DNA of 64,000 bases, from positions 2,704,213-2,768,212 of the forward strand of contig NZ_CP007161.1 of assembly GCF_000725285.1 (NCBI RefSeq), given 5' to 3'. The translations under genes were made by a program, and so were the position numbers. The notes beneath the pieces were generated by a model that made no database searches, was not told where the DNA came from, and saw only the letters and a program-made list of their open reading frames with translations. This document shows, piece by piece, positions 28,206 to 36,503 of the stretch (positions within the stretch are counted from its first letter, which is position 1; each line of letters begins with the position of its first letter). The stretch comes from Virgibacillus sp. SK37. Its GTDB lineage: Bacteria; Bacillota; Bacilli; Bacillales; Amphibacillaceae.

Positions 28206-29341
28206 TGATGTTGATACCATTTAACAAACCATGTGTTACAGGAAAAGAATCTGTCGCTGTCCAACAAGCAATCACAAGTGGCAAACTATCCGGTAATGGG
28301 GCTTTTGGAAAGAAAAGTGCGCAATGGCTGGAAGAAAAATTGGATTGTAAGAAAGCATTACTTACTCCCTCTTGTACTGCTGCATTGGAAATGACAGCCA
28401 TATTAACAAACGTAGGTCCCGGCGACGAGGTTATCATGCCATCCTACACGTTTGTTTCCACAGCAAATGCCTTTGCTTTGCGAGGTGCCTCCATTCGTTT
28501 TGTTGATGTACTTCCAGATACGATGAATATTGATCCAGAAGCAATCGAAAAAGCAATCACAAAACGAACGAAAGCGATTGTTGTAGTACATTATGCTGGG
28601 GTGAGTTGCGAAATGGACTCCATAATGAAATTAGCAGATCAATATAATTTATTTGTTGTGGAGGATGCCGCACAAGGCTTAATGAGTACATATAAAGGGA
28701 AAGCACTAGGTACGATTGGGCATTTTGGTACGATCAGCTTTCATGAAACAAAAAATTACCAATGTGGAGAGGGTGGCGCGTTGCTCATCAATGATAAAGA
28801 TGCTTGTAAGCGCGCAGAAATTATTCAGGAAAAAGGCACCAACCGATCTCAATTTATCCGTGGAGAAGTGGATAAATATACATGGCGAGACGTCGGTTCC
28901 TCCTATCTTCTTAGTGAATTAAATGCAGCATTTTTATCTGTACAACTTGATAACGCAGAAGAAATTTATGAGGAAAGAATGAAGGCTTGGCTCTGGTATA
29001 AAACAGGATTACAGCAACTGGAAGCTCAGCGTTTTATAACACTGCCAGAAATTCCAAAAGACTGTACGCACAATGCGCATATGTTTTATATTAAAGTACA
29101 AAGTCTTGCGGAACGAAGTGAACTTATGGATTATCTGAAGGAGAATAACATAATGGCTGTAAGCCATTATGTGCCGCTTCACAATTCACAAGCCGGGTTG
29201 AGATTTGGTACTTACGTGGGAAAAGATCATTATACCACCTCAGAGAGTGAAAAAATAATTCGCCTACCACTTTATTATGGAATTGAGAAAGAGGAAATAA
29301 ACCATGTGGTCAACCATATCCAAAAATTTTACCAAGAATAA
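28202..29341 (+). CDS. wecE: dTDP-4-amino-4,6-dideoxygalactose transaminase (WecE/RffA-like)
   Basis: PLP aminotransferase of the DegT/DnrJ/EryC1 family, 379 residues. It tracks E. coli WecE closely: LLTPSCTAALEM, PGDEVIMPSYTFVSTANAF, VHYAGVSCEMD, VVEDAAQGLMSTYKGKALGTIG, the Schiff-base lysine in SFHETKNY (Lys184 from the first start; Lys181 in E. coli), EKGTNRSQFIRGEVDKYTWRD and NAHMFYIK. It should convert dTDP-4-keto-6-deoxyglucose and glutamate to dTDP-4-amino-4,6-dideoxygalactose. GTG 28202, ATG 28205 and ATG 28208 are all possible starts, the last with the best spacing from GAGG. Overlaps the flippase gene and, at its end, the next gene. Confidence 0.93.
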   Translation: MMMLIPFNKPCVTGKESVAVQQAITSGKLSGNGAFGKKSAQWLEEKLDCKKALLTPSCTAALEMTAILTNVGPGDEVIMPSYTFVSTANAFALRGASIRFVDVLPDTMNIDPEAIEKAITKRTKAIVVVHYAGVSCEMDSIMKLADQYNLFVVEDAAQGLMSTYKGKALGTIGHFGTISFHETKNYQCGEGGALLINDKDACKRAEIIQEKGTNRSQFIRGEVDKYTWRDVGSSYLLSELNAAFLSVQLDNAEEIYEERMKAWLWYKTGLQQLEAQRFITLPEIPKDCTHNAHMFYIKVQSLAERSELMDYLKENNIMAVSHYVPLHNSQAGLRFGTYVGKDHYTTSESEKIIRLPLYYGIEKEEINHVVNHIQKFYQE

Positions 29342-31031
29342 AGTATTATTAGGTATCGCCTGCCTAATAATATTCGCATATCTTCTCCCCTATTATATAT
29401 TAGGAGAGGATACACATATTAGGGTTCATGATAATATGGACTCGAATATTGTTTGGTATAAGCTGCTAGCTGAAAGTGGCCAGATTTTTTCTCTCTCTGA
29501 TGCTATGCTCCCTTATGCGATTAATGGACTGCCAAGGAGTGCGCTTTCTTCTCCATTTGATGCAATGGTTTGGATTTATTACCTGTTTGAACCAATGACA
29601 GCATATACGATTGGTCAGACAATCATGCGTTTTACAGCCTTTTTTGGAATGTATTTACTATTAACCTATACATTTGGAAAAGAGAGAGCAAACTATAGAT
29701 TAATTAGCACAGGAGTTTCCCTTTGTTTTGCCTTATTACCTTTTTGGCCTTCAGGAATGCTTTCCATTGCTGGTCTGCCATTAGCTTTATATATCTTTTT
29801 AACTATTCGTGAAAAGGGTTGGAACAGTTCGTGGTACCATTGGATAGCCCTTTTATGTATTACATTTTTTTCAAATTTCGTTTTAAGCTTCGTATTTTTT
29901 CTTGGTTTATTGGGAGTAGTATGGATAGTTGATTGGATCAAATTGCGAGAAAGTAATTGGCCTTTCTTCACAGCAATAGCTGGAATGACTGCCATATATT
30001 TAGCTAAAAATTACATGCTAATTCATTCTATGTTTTTTGACGCTGGTTTCACGTCCCATCGCGATGCTTTAGATCTCGGACATAATTCCTTCGGTAGAAC
30101 AATGGAGCTATCCCTGGAAAATTTCCTTTATGGACATACCCATGATCTGGCTCTGCAATATAAAGTAATCATACCGGTAATTGGATTAGCACTACTTATA
30201 TCAGGCATTCGTAACGCCAAAGCAGCAAAATTATTGTTAAGTCTTTTCATCTTTAATATGCTTTTATCTATTTGGTATGCACTTTGGTACTGGGAAGGAA
30301 TGCGTTTAATAAAGGACCACTTCATGATTGCCAATACATTTAATTTCTCAAGAATCCATTTTCTTGATCCAATGATATGGTACATCTGTTTCGCTATTGC
30401 GTTGGGAATTATCTGTAAAAACATTGGATGGAAGATTGGGAAAATCATTGCAGTTATATTAATCGTCTATCAATGCACAATTGCCTTTCCTTTAAATGAA
30501 GAAAATAAATACAGTCAATTTGATACACCGACATTTCAGGAATTTTACGCGGTGAATCTCTTTGAAGAAATAGAAAATTATATTGGCAAAAAGCAATCTG
30601 CCTATCGGGTCGTAAGTATTGGCATGCACCCAACAATTGCTCAATATAATGGTTTTTATACTCTGGATACGTATAACAATAGCTTCCCACTAAAGTATAA
30701 AAAGCAATTTAGGGAAATTATTGCAGGTGAACTGGATAAAAATCCTTCTCTTAAGAATTATTTTGATACTTGGGGTGGCAGACTCTATATGTACGTTGCC
30801 GAGCATGGAGAAGATTACTTGTTTACTAAAGAAAAAGACGGAGCAATTGAGGATCTTCAAATAAATGTAAAAGCTTTAAGGAACATGGGTGGAGAATATA
30901 TCTTTTCTGCTGTTACCATTGAAAATTATGAAGAGCTTGGTTTAGAATTTGAAAAAACCTTTAAAACGAAAACATCTGCCTGGAAAATCTGGTTATATAA
31001 AGTACCTGACCAAAGCGCAAGTGAAAACTGA
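29304..31031 (+). CDS. YkoS-like multi-spanning membrane protein (DUF6044), probable GT-C-type glycosyltransferase
   Basis: Integral membrane protein of 575 residues with about ten hydrophobic segments between residues 15 and 400, and a C-terminal extracytoplasmic domain of about 160 residues. The first extracellular loop has GEDTHIRVHDNMDSNIVWYK with acidic residues, as in GT-C enzymes that take sugars from polyprenyl phosphate. Resembles Bacillus subtilis YkoS, one of the proposed final enzymes of multicomponent cell-wall glycosylation. Good ribosome site AAAGAGGAAATAAACC; overlaps the aminotransferase by 38 bp. Last gene of the operon. Family recalled from memory; role inferred. Confidence 0.8.
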   Translation: MWSTISKNFTKNKVLLGIACLIIFAYLLPYYILGEDTHIRVHDNMDSNIVWYKLLAESGQIFSLSDAMLPYAINGLPRSALSSPFDAMVWIYYLFEPMTAYTIGQTIMRFTAFFGMYLLLTYTFGKERANYRLISTGVSLCFALLPFWPSGMLSIAGLPLALYIFLTIREKGWNSSWYHWIALLCITFFSNFVLSFVFFLGLLGVVWIVDWIKLRESNWPFFTAIAGMTAIYLAKNYMLIHSMFFDAGFTSHRDALDLGHNSFGRTMELSLENFLYGHTHDLALQYKVIIPVIGLALLISGIRNAKAAKLLLSLFIFNMLLSIWYALWYWEGMRLIKDHFMIANTFNFSRIHFLDPMIWYICFAIALGIICKNIGWKIGKIIAVILIVYQCTIAFPLNEENKYSQFDTPTFQEFYAVNLFEEIENYIGKKQSAYRVVSIGMHPTIAQYNGFYTLDTYNNSFPLKYKKQFREIIAGELDKNPSLKNYFDTWGGRLYMYVAEHGEDYLFTKEKDGAIEDLQINVKALRNMGGEYIFSAVTIENYEELGLEFEKTFKTKTSAWKIWLYKVPDQSASEN

Positions 31032-31065
31032 TTAGAGTAAGCCAGATTGCGAGTTTCTTCTACAA

Positions 31066-31096
31066 CAAGGGGCAGATCCTCTGAGCTGCCCCTTTG
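31066..31096. terminator. Terminator-like hairpin after the glycosylation operon
   Basis: Nine-bp stem AAGGGGCAG / CTGCCCCTT with a 10-nt loop; the T-run after it is short. It lies between convergent genes and may serve both strands. Confidence 0.65.
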
Positions 31097-31130
31097 GTAT
31101 AAATTAAATTAACAAAACTAGTATTTCTCT

Positions 31131-32519
31131 TTAGTTTTTATTTGAAACATGTGTTGTAAAATCTGCAAGTAATCTGGCCCCAAATCCAGTAGCTGATTTA
31201 GCATAGTACCCTTTATCTTCTCCTTGCATAACACCAGCCATGTCTATATGTAGCCATTTACTGTTTTCAGGCACGAATTTACGAAGAAATAGTGCTGCAA
31301 CAATGGAGCCGGCTTCTCCTTTTCCACTTGTATTATTAAAGTCAGCGTAATCACTGTGTAGGTAACTGAAATATTCATCCACCAGAGGCATTGGCCAGAC
31401 ATGATCTCCGTTTTTCAGACCTATTGTTTTTAACTCATTTGCTAATATATCATCACCAAACACACCAGCAAGCTTTGAACCAAGTGCATGAACAATTGCA
31501 CCTGTTAATGTAGCGATATCTATTACATAGTTAGCTTCAAGCTCCCCTGCCCTTAATAACCCATCAGCCAAAATTAACCTTCCTTCAGCATCTGTATTTC
31601 CAACCTGTACGTGCATTCCATTCTTATAATGAATAACATCTCCAGGGATAACAGCAGTATTGTCAGGAATATTTTCCACAACTGGAATTAAAGCTACAAC
31701 GTTTACCTCCCACTCGGAAGCAGCTATAAGCTTCATGGCACCAGCTACAGCAGCTGAACCTCCCATGTCCATTCGCATGTCACTAATATCTTTTCCTTTT
31801 TTTAAACTAATCCCTCCTGTATCGAAAGTTACACCTTTTCCAACCAAAGCCACAAGTGGTTTTGACTCATCCCCACGATATCTTAGTTCTACAAACGCAG
31901 GTTCATGGATACTTCCTCGTCCGACAGTTAGAACGCCATGCATCTCTCTTTCTTCCAGTTCGGCTTTATCAAATACCTTTACCTCTACACCTGTGTTAGC
32001 AAATTCCTTTTTTAATATTTCCGGATAGGTTGAAGGATTTAATACACTTGGAATTTCATTCATTAGATCACGGGAAAATGCCATTGCTTCTGCGCGGATT
32101 TTTCCCTTCTCTAGTAATGCTTGAAATTGCTCCCCTCCTGTGATCCGCAGCTCTGTTTGTACTTTTTCCTTGCTCGATTTATATGTAGAAAAAGTATAAC
32201 CTCCAAGATACCAGCCTTCCACAAATGCCGTAATAGCATCGCTTTCTTCTAGGGAAGGAAAAGCTTCTATTATTTGTTTACCATGTACTTCAGCGAAAGC
32301 AAACTCACCCTTTTGTATTTCTTTAGCCATGCTTCCAGCAAGCATACGAATGTCTTCAAAAGTGGGTGCCTTTCTCCCCGTTTTTCCAATAATTATACAT
32401 TCTCCATTCAGGAATGTTGAAAATACTTCAGAGGGATATCTCTCTGTAAATTGCTTAAAAGCAGAATTATTTTGTACTTGGGTATCTGTTGTAAATAAAA
32501 TCTTTGTACTGTTTAACAT
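31131..32519 (-). CDS. Leucyl aminopeptidase family protein (M17)
   Basis: Cytosolic di-zinc exopeptidase of 462 residues. The C-terminal catalytic domain has VGKGVTFDTGGISLKKG (metal/catalytic Lys), DMRMDMGGSAAV, and the M17 signature NTDAEGRLILAD, followed by DIATLTGAIVHALG. The N-terminal macro-like domain is shorter and more divergent than in E. coli PepA. Removes N-terminal amino acids from peptides, for which the nearby peptide transporter could supply substrate. Monocistronic by layout. Confidence 0.93.
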   Translation of the reverse strand: MLNSTKILFTTDTQVQNNSAFKQFTERYPSEVFSTFLNGECIIIGKTGRKAPTFEDIRMLAGSMAKEIQKGEFAFAEVHGKQIIEAFPSLEESDAITAFVEGWYLGGYTFSTYKSSKEKVQTELRITGGEQFQALLEKGKIRAEAMAFSRDLMNEIPSVLNPSTYPEILKKEFANTGVEVKVFDKAELEEREMHGVLTVGRGSIHEPAFVELRYRGDESKPLVALVGKGVTFDTGGISLKKGKDISDMRMDMGGSAAVAGAMKLIAASEWEVNVVALIPVVENIPDNTAVIPGDVIHYKNGMHVQVGNTDAEGRLILADGLLRAGELEANYVIDIATLTGAIVHALGSKLAGVFGDDILANELKTIGLKNGDHVWPMPLVDEYFSYLHSDYADFNNTSGKGEAGSIVAALFLRKFVPENSKWLHIDMAGVMQGEDKGYYAKSATGFGARLLADFTTHVSNKN

Positions 32520-32766
32520 ATATACACTCTCCTTTATATTTCACTACTTATTTCGACATACGAAGGATTAATCCCTCTTTTTTGCAAATTTATGCTACTA
32601 TATATTGTCAGGAGACCAGCAACCAAGATATCATTAGAAGGAAGAAAGACTATCCTCGCACAAGGAAAAATAAAATAAAATTAGATTCTAAAACGATAAC
32701 CCTCTCCATATAATAAGCAATGTGTGCAGAAATACTTTCGATAAATACATACAAGGAGGAACAAAT

Positions 32767-33228
32767 GTGCCTAGTGGAATTCATCAGTTATGCATGAAAG
32801 TACCAATTGAAACTACATGGAATTTTATCAGTGACATGGATAATTGGGCTCCCTTAGTCCCAGGTTATCTGAGCCATAAAATTTTGAATAAAAAACAGTC
32901 GATATGGAAGTTAAAAGGTGAATCAGGATTCATTCAGAAAACAGTAACGTTAAGGATAGATATCGAGGAATGGAAAGAACCTAGTAGTGTTACATTTAAC
33001 CTAACTGGACTAAGTGAAAATGTATCCGGGAAAGGTTATTTTATAGCTAAAGAAGTTGATTCGATTACAACGGAGATGACCGGGCATTTATCAATAGCTG
33101 CAAAAGGAGTTATGGCGCCGATGATTAATTCCATATTAAAAAGCATTGTTCCCAAAACAACCAAAGGGTTAACAGAATCTGTAGCAAAACGGATGATGGC
33201 CCGTCAACCTATGCCTGCCCTTAAATAA
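32767..33228 (+). CDS. CoxG/SRPBCC family protein
   Basis: Soluble START-like (SRPBCC) protein of 153 residues: a hydrophobic-pocket fold beginning HQLCMKVPIETTWNFISDMDNWAPLVPGY. This is the usual CoxG pattern of helix, DxxxWAPLxPG and later LxGLSENVSGKGYF, ending in an amphipathic helix. The GTG at 32767 is chosen because AAGGAGGA lies 6 bases upstream; an ATG two bases earlier is out of frame and in-frame codons further upstream lack a site. Close CoxG relatives serve CO dehydrogenase assembly, but no cox/cut genes are here, so the function is unknown. Confidence 0.82.
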   Translation: MPSGIHQLCMKVPIETTWNFISDMDNWAPLVPGYLSHKILNKKQSIWKLKGESGFIQKTVTLRIDIEEWKEPSSVTFNLTGLSENVSGKGYFIAKEVDSITTEMTGHLSIAAKGVMAPMINSILKSIVPKTTKGLTESVAKRMMARQPMPALK

Positions 33229-33242
33229 CTAACGTTTTTACT

Positions 33243-33279
33243 GCACAATTTGCCGAGGCAATTGTGCTTTTTATTTTTC
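33243..33279 (+). terminator. Terminator after the CoxG-like gene
   Basis: Stem GCACAAT(T)TGC / GCAATTGTGC with one bulged base, followed by TTTTTATTTTT. Confidence 0.8.
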
Positions 33280-33397
33280 AAATCATTTTAACTATGTAAC
33301 TAATTCATTACGTTTTGTATGTGCTGAAGTTTACTAGCTCCCTTCCTAGTGTTAGAATATAGCAGGTACTAGTTTTACAAGGAAAGGAAAAAAACAT

Positions 33398-34255
33398 ATG
33401 AACAAAAATAAAACCGCCTTGGAATATTTTCAAATTATTGTAGGCGCCACATTGGTTGGCCTATCATATAACTTGTTCCTTCTCCCCTCTAAGCTGGCTG
33501 CTGGTGGGATCTCAGGAATTAGCACTATCCTTTATGAACTATATAATTTAAGTCCTGCATATACGCAGTTTCTGATTAATATACCTATCTTCGTTATTGG
33601 TTGGCTCGCTTTAGGAAAAGACTTTAGTTGGAAAACGTTGCTCGGAACATTTTGGGTGCCCTTTGTTATTTGGCTCAGCGCGGATATACCATACACCATT
33701 ACGAATCCCTTATTAGGGGCACTTTATGGAGGAATTATTCTCGGAACCGGTCTTGGTATTGTATATAAGGGAAACGGCTCCACCGGAGGAACTGCTGCAA
33801 TTGCACAAATTGTGAAAAAGGTTACCGGCTTATCTAGTGGATACTCTCAACTAATTGTTGATGGATTTGTAGTAATTTCATCTATTATTGTCTTTAATTT
33901 AGAATTAACTTTATTTGCTTTAATGTGTATCTATATAACAAGTAAGACAATTGATATCGTACAGCTTCGAACCTCTGCAACGAAATTAATTATGATTATT
34001 ACAGAAGAAGAAGAGAAAACTCAATCATTGATTAGGGAAAATATCGACCGTGGGCTTACTAAGGTTCGCTCAGTCGGAGGGTATTCTAATATGGATAAGA
34101 CAATGATTCTCTGTGTAGCTGAACAACAGGAAGCGATTCAATTAAAGAAGATTCTACAAAAACAGATACCCACATCATTTGTTATTTTCCTTAATGCTTC
34201 TGAAATACTCGGGCGTGGATTCACCTTAGACAAATATTATGGACAAAAGCTATAA
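33398..34255 (+). CDS. YitT family membrane protein
   Basis: Protein of 285 residues: five or six hydrophobic segments over residues 10-175 (the YitT membrane domain, with LAAGGISGIS and GNGSTGGTAAIAQI) and a soluble C-terminal DUF2179 domain (about residues 215-275, VRSVGGYSNMDKTMILCV). Bacilli carry many paralogues with unknown, possibly transport, function. The start follows AAGGAAAGG. It stands alone, followed by a MITE-like repeat. Confidence 0.9.
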   Translation: MNKNKTALEYFQIIVGATLVGLSYNLFLLPSKLAAGGISGISTILYELYNLSPAYTQFLINIPIFVIGWLALGKDFSWKTLLGTFWVPFVIWLSADIPYTITNPLLGALYGGIILGTGLGIVYKGNGSTGGTAAIAQIVKKVTGLSSGYSQLIVDGFVVISSIIVFNLELTLFALMCIYITSKTIDIVQLRTSATKLIMIITEEEEKTQSLIRENIDRGLTKVRSVGGYSNMDKTMILCVAEQQEAIQLKKILQKQIPTSFVIFLNASEILGRGFTLDKYYGQKL

Positions 34256-34284
34256 AACATAGGAATCGGTGTTAAAAGATAAAC

Positions 34285-34780
34285 ATGTGCGGAGTTGGAG
34301 AAAACTGCGAACTAAAGTATATCTAATTTTAAGGAAGCAGATGGACCCATTGATTTCCGCTGCAGGGGGACGCTTTCACACCTCCGGGTACAAGTGCGAC
34401 ATCTGCTCGCTACCTCGCAGTGTCTTCTTTGCCGCCGGCATGGCTTCAGCCGCTTCCTCCGCTACGCTCCGTGCAGGGTCTTCAGCTCATGCTATTCCGG
34501 CAGGAGTCGCCCCCTTCCGCTCCAATCAATTTGCATCTGCTTTAAACCATAAATAGCGGGTTAATATCTAACCACTTTACCAGTGGAGGAAAAACACGAA
34601 GACTCCTGTGGGAAAAGCAACAGGGCTTTTTGATGGGGCGAGGAGTCGCAGCCCCAGCTGAAGATCCCGCAGGAAGTGGTTTTCTTCCGAGGAAGCTGAA
34701 GCGTTGCCCACGGAAAGCGGAGTGTGTTTTCCGCAACGGCCGCTTAGAGTACTAAAGTTACGTCGCAGTTTATCTACATT
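34285..34780. repeat. MITE-like intergenic repeat, copy 3
   Basis: About 490 bp of non-coding sequence collinear with copy 2. The left end AAAACTGCGAACTAAAGTA pairs, inverted, with the right end AAGTTACGTCGCAGTTTATC. An extra block of about 55 bp at 34379-34435 is not present in copy 2. A 13-bp word GTTGGGGTACAAT lies just outside the right end here (34789-34801) and just outside the left end of copy 2 (17417-17429). No transposase is encoded. With the following terminator it fills the gap 34256-34872. Confidence 0.8.
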
Positions 34781-34820
34781 GTGAACTAGTTGGGGTACAA
34801 TTAATACCATATTGCCTTAT

Positions 34821-34866
34821 AGAAAAAGGATTCACCTTTTATTATATAAAGATGAATCCTTTTTCT
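34821..34866. terminator. Bidirectional terminator downstream of ilvA
   Basis: Perfect 14-bp stem AGAAAAAGGATTCA / TGAATCCTTTTTCT with an 18-nt AT-rich loop. It ends the ilv-leu operon on the minus strand. Confidence 0.88.
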
Positions 34867-34872
34867 ATTACC

Positions 34873-35859
34873 CTAAGCGGGCTGGTGTAACTTTTTAGCA
34901 AGGTTCTGGATCTTGGCCATTGTGTTGATATCCATATTTCCACCACTGACTACAACACCAAGATGCCTTGAGCTTATCTTATCATTATGTGCGAACAATG
35001 CAGCAAGGGTAGCAGCACCTGCTCCTTCCATTAACGTCTTATTCCTCTCCAACATATAAACAATTGCAGAAGCAATTTCTTCATCCGTTACTGTAACAAT
35101 ATCATCTACGTATTCCTGAATAATTGGAAAAGTATGCTCTCCAGGTTGCTTTACTGCAATTCCCTCAGCAATTGTGGATACTGTCTTATCTTTTTTTAAC
35201 TTACCGCTATGATAACTATTATGCATGGCCGAGGCTCCTTCTGCTTGTACGCCGATCACCTTTATATTCCGATTGACGTGCTTTGCAGCTACAGCAATCC
35301 CCGATATTAATCCTCCACCACCAATTGGAGCAAGGATCGTATCTATTCGATCCTCTTGTTTAAGCATTTCCATAGCAATTGTTCCTTGGCCTGCCATTAC
35401 ATCATAATCATCAAACGGATGAATATACACAGCTCCACTCTGCATCTGTTTTTGCACAGAAGCCTCATACGCTTCCTGGAAGGTCTCGCCCGTTAACACT
35501 ACCTCAGCCCCGTAGTTTCTGGTTGCATTTACTTTTGCAAGTGGCGTTTTTTCTGCCATATAAATAGTAGCTTTCACTCCTAATTTGGCAGCAGCATAAG
35601 CAACCCCCTGGGCATGATTTCCTGCAGAAGCAGTGATCACACCTTTTTTCAGTTGGCTTTTCGGCATTTGCATAAGTTTGAAGGTAGCACCTCTAAACTT
35701 AAAAGCACCCGTTTTTTGCTGATTTTCCATTTTAAAATAAACCTTTTTACCAACTAGTTTATTTGTTGTCTCCGATGTTATTAAAGGTGTCCGGTGAACG
35801 ATTGGCGTTAGTCTCCCTAACGCCGTATGAATCTTTTCACCTGTTAAGCAATTCCCAAT
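34873..35859 (-). CDS. ilvA: Threonine deaminase, short form without regulatory domain; non-canonical start
   Basis: Fold-type II PLP enzyme converting threonine to 2-oxobutyrate, the first step to isoleucine. With the start proposed here it has 328 residues, with Lys54 in GAFKFRGA, the glycine loop GGGGL and C-terminal SGGNMDI. It lacks the C-terminal ACT-like domain (about 90 residues) of the usual biosynthetic IlvA, so isoleucine feedback is not expected. The first ATG in frame (35730) would remove the first 43 residues, including the conserved helix and RTPL strand. The open frame upstream contains no ATG, GTG or TTG. An ATT at 35859 lies nine bases after AGAGGAG and gives a complete N-terminus. 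Last gene of ilvBNC-leuABCD-ilvA, 54 bp after leuD. Confidence 0.8.
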   Translation of the reverse strand: MGNCLTGEKIHTALGRLTPIVHRTPLITSETTNKLVGKKVYFKMENQQKTGAFKFRGATFKLMQMPKSQLKKGVITASAGNHAQGVAYAAAKLGVKATIYMAEKTPLAKVNATRNYGAEVVLTGETFQEAYEASVQKQMQSGAVYIHPFDDYDVMAGQGTIAMEMLKQEDRIDTILAPIGGGGLISGIAVAAKHVNRNIKVIGVQAEGASAMHNSYHSGKLKKDKTVSTIAEGIAVKQPGEHTFPIIQEYVDDIVTVTDEEIASAIVYMLERNKTLMEGAGAATLAALFAHNDKISSRHLGVVVSGGNMDINTMAKIQNLAKKLHQPA

Positions 35860-35913
35860 TGGTTCACACTCCTCTTATAAAAATAAATTCGTCTTCATTT
35901 TTTTCTTGCCAAA

Positions 35914-36492
35914 TTACCGTACTTCATATGCACGGATCTTATCCTCATGTTTCAAGGTAAGAGCAATTTCATCCCAACCATTAATAAGTTTTTCTTTATG
36001 GTATGCAGGAATTTCGAAGCTTATGTTATTCCCTGCTGAATCCGTTATCCGTTGATTAACTAAATCTATTTCCAAGGTCATAGAAGCTTCTTCAGCCTGT
36101 TTCATCCATACTCCAATTTGTTCCTCATCAAGTTGAATTGGTATAATTCCATTTTTTAATGCATTGTTATAAAAAATATCTGCAAAGCTTGGGGCAATAA
36201 TTACACGAAAACCATAATCCAACAATGCCCAAGGTGCATGTTCACGAGAAGAACCACAACCAAAATTTTCTCCAGCCAGTAAAATAGTTACACCTTTATA
36301 AGCCTCTTTATTTAATGCAAAGTTCTGACGTTTATTTCCCTTATCGTCAAACCGCCAATGGTAGAATAGAAACTGGCCAAACCCTGTACGTTCAATGCGT
36401 TTTAAAAACTGTTTTGGGATAATCTGATCAGTGTCAATATTGGTACGGTTTAATGGATAAACGTATCCTTTGTGTTCTTTAATTGCTTCCAT
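35914..36492 (-). CDS. leuD: 3-isopropylmalate dehydratase small subunit
   Basis: Swivel domain subunit (192 residues) of the isomerase that converts 2- to 3-isopropylmalate in leucine synthesis. Signatures: NTDQIIPKQFLKRI near the N-terminus, LAGENFGCGSSREHAPWAL and the C-terminal GWDEIALTL. Located 11 bp after leuC, its partner. Confidence 0.96.
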   Translation of the reverse strand: MEAIKEHKGYVYPLNRTNIDTDQIIPKQFLKRIERTGFGQFLFYHWRFDDKGNKRQNFALNKEAYKGVTILLAGENFGCGSSREHAPWALLDYGFRVIIAPSFADIFYNNALKNGIIPIQLDEEQIGVWMKQAEEASMTLEIDLVNQRITDSAGNNISFEIPAYHKEKLINGWDEIALTLKHEDKIRAYEVR

Positions 36493-36503
36493 GTTTGCAC
36501 CCC

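Noticed and set aside
32722-32766. Upstream in-frame ATG for the CoxG-like gene
   Set aside because: No ribosome site before it, whereas AAGGAGGA is correctly spaced for the GTG at 32767.
34269-34810. Open frames of 64-95 codons on both strands
   Set aside because: Inside MITE-like copy 3; same reasons as for copy 2.
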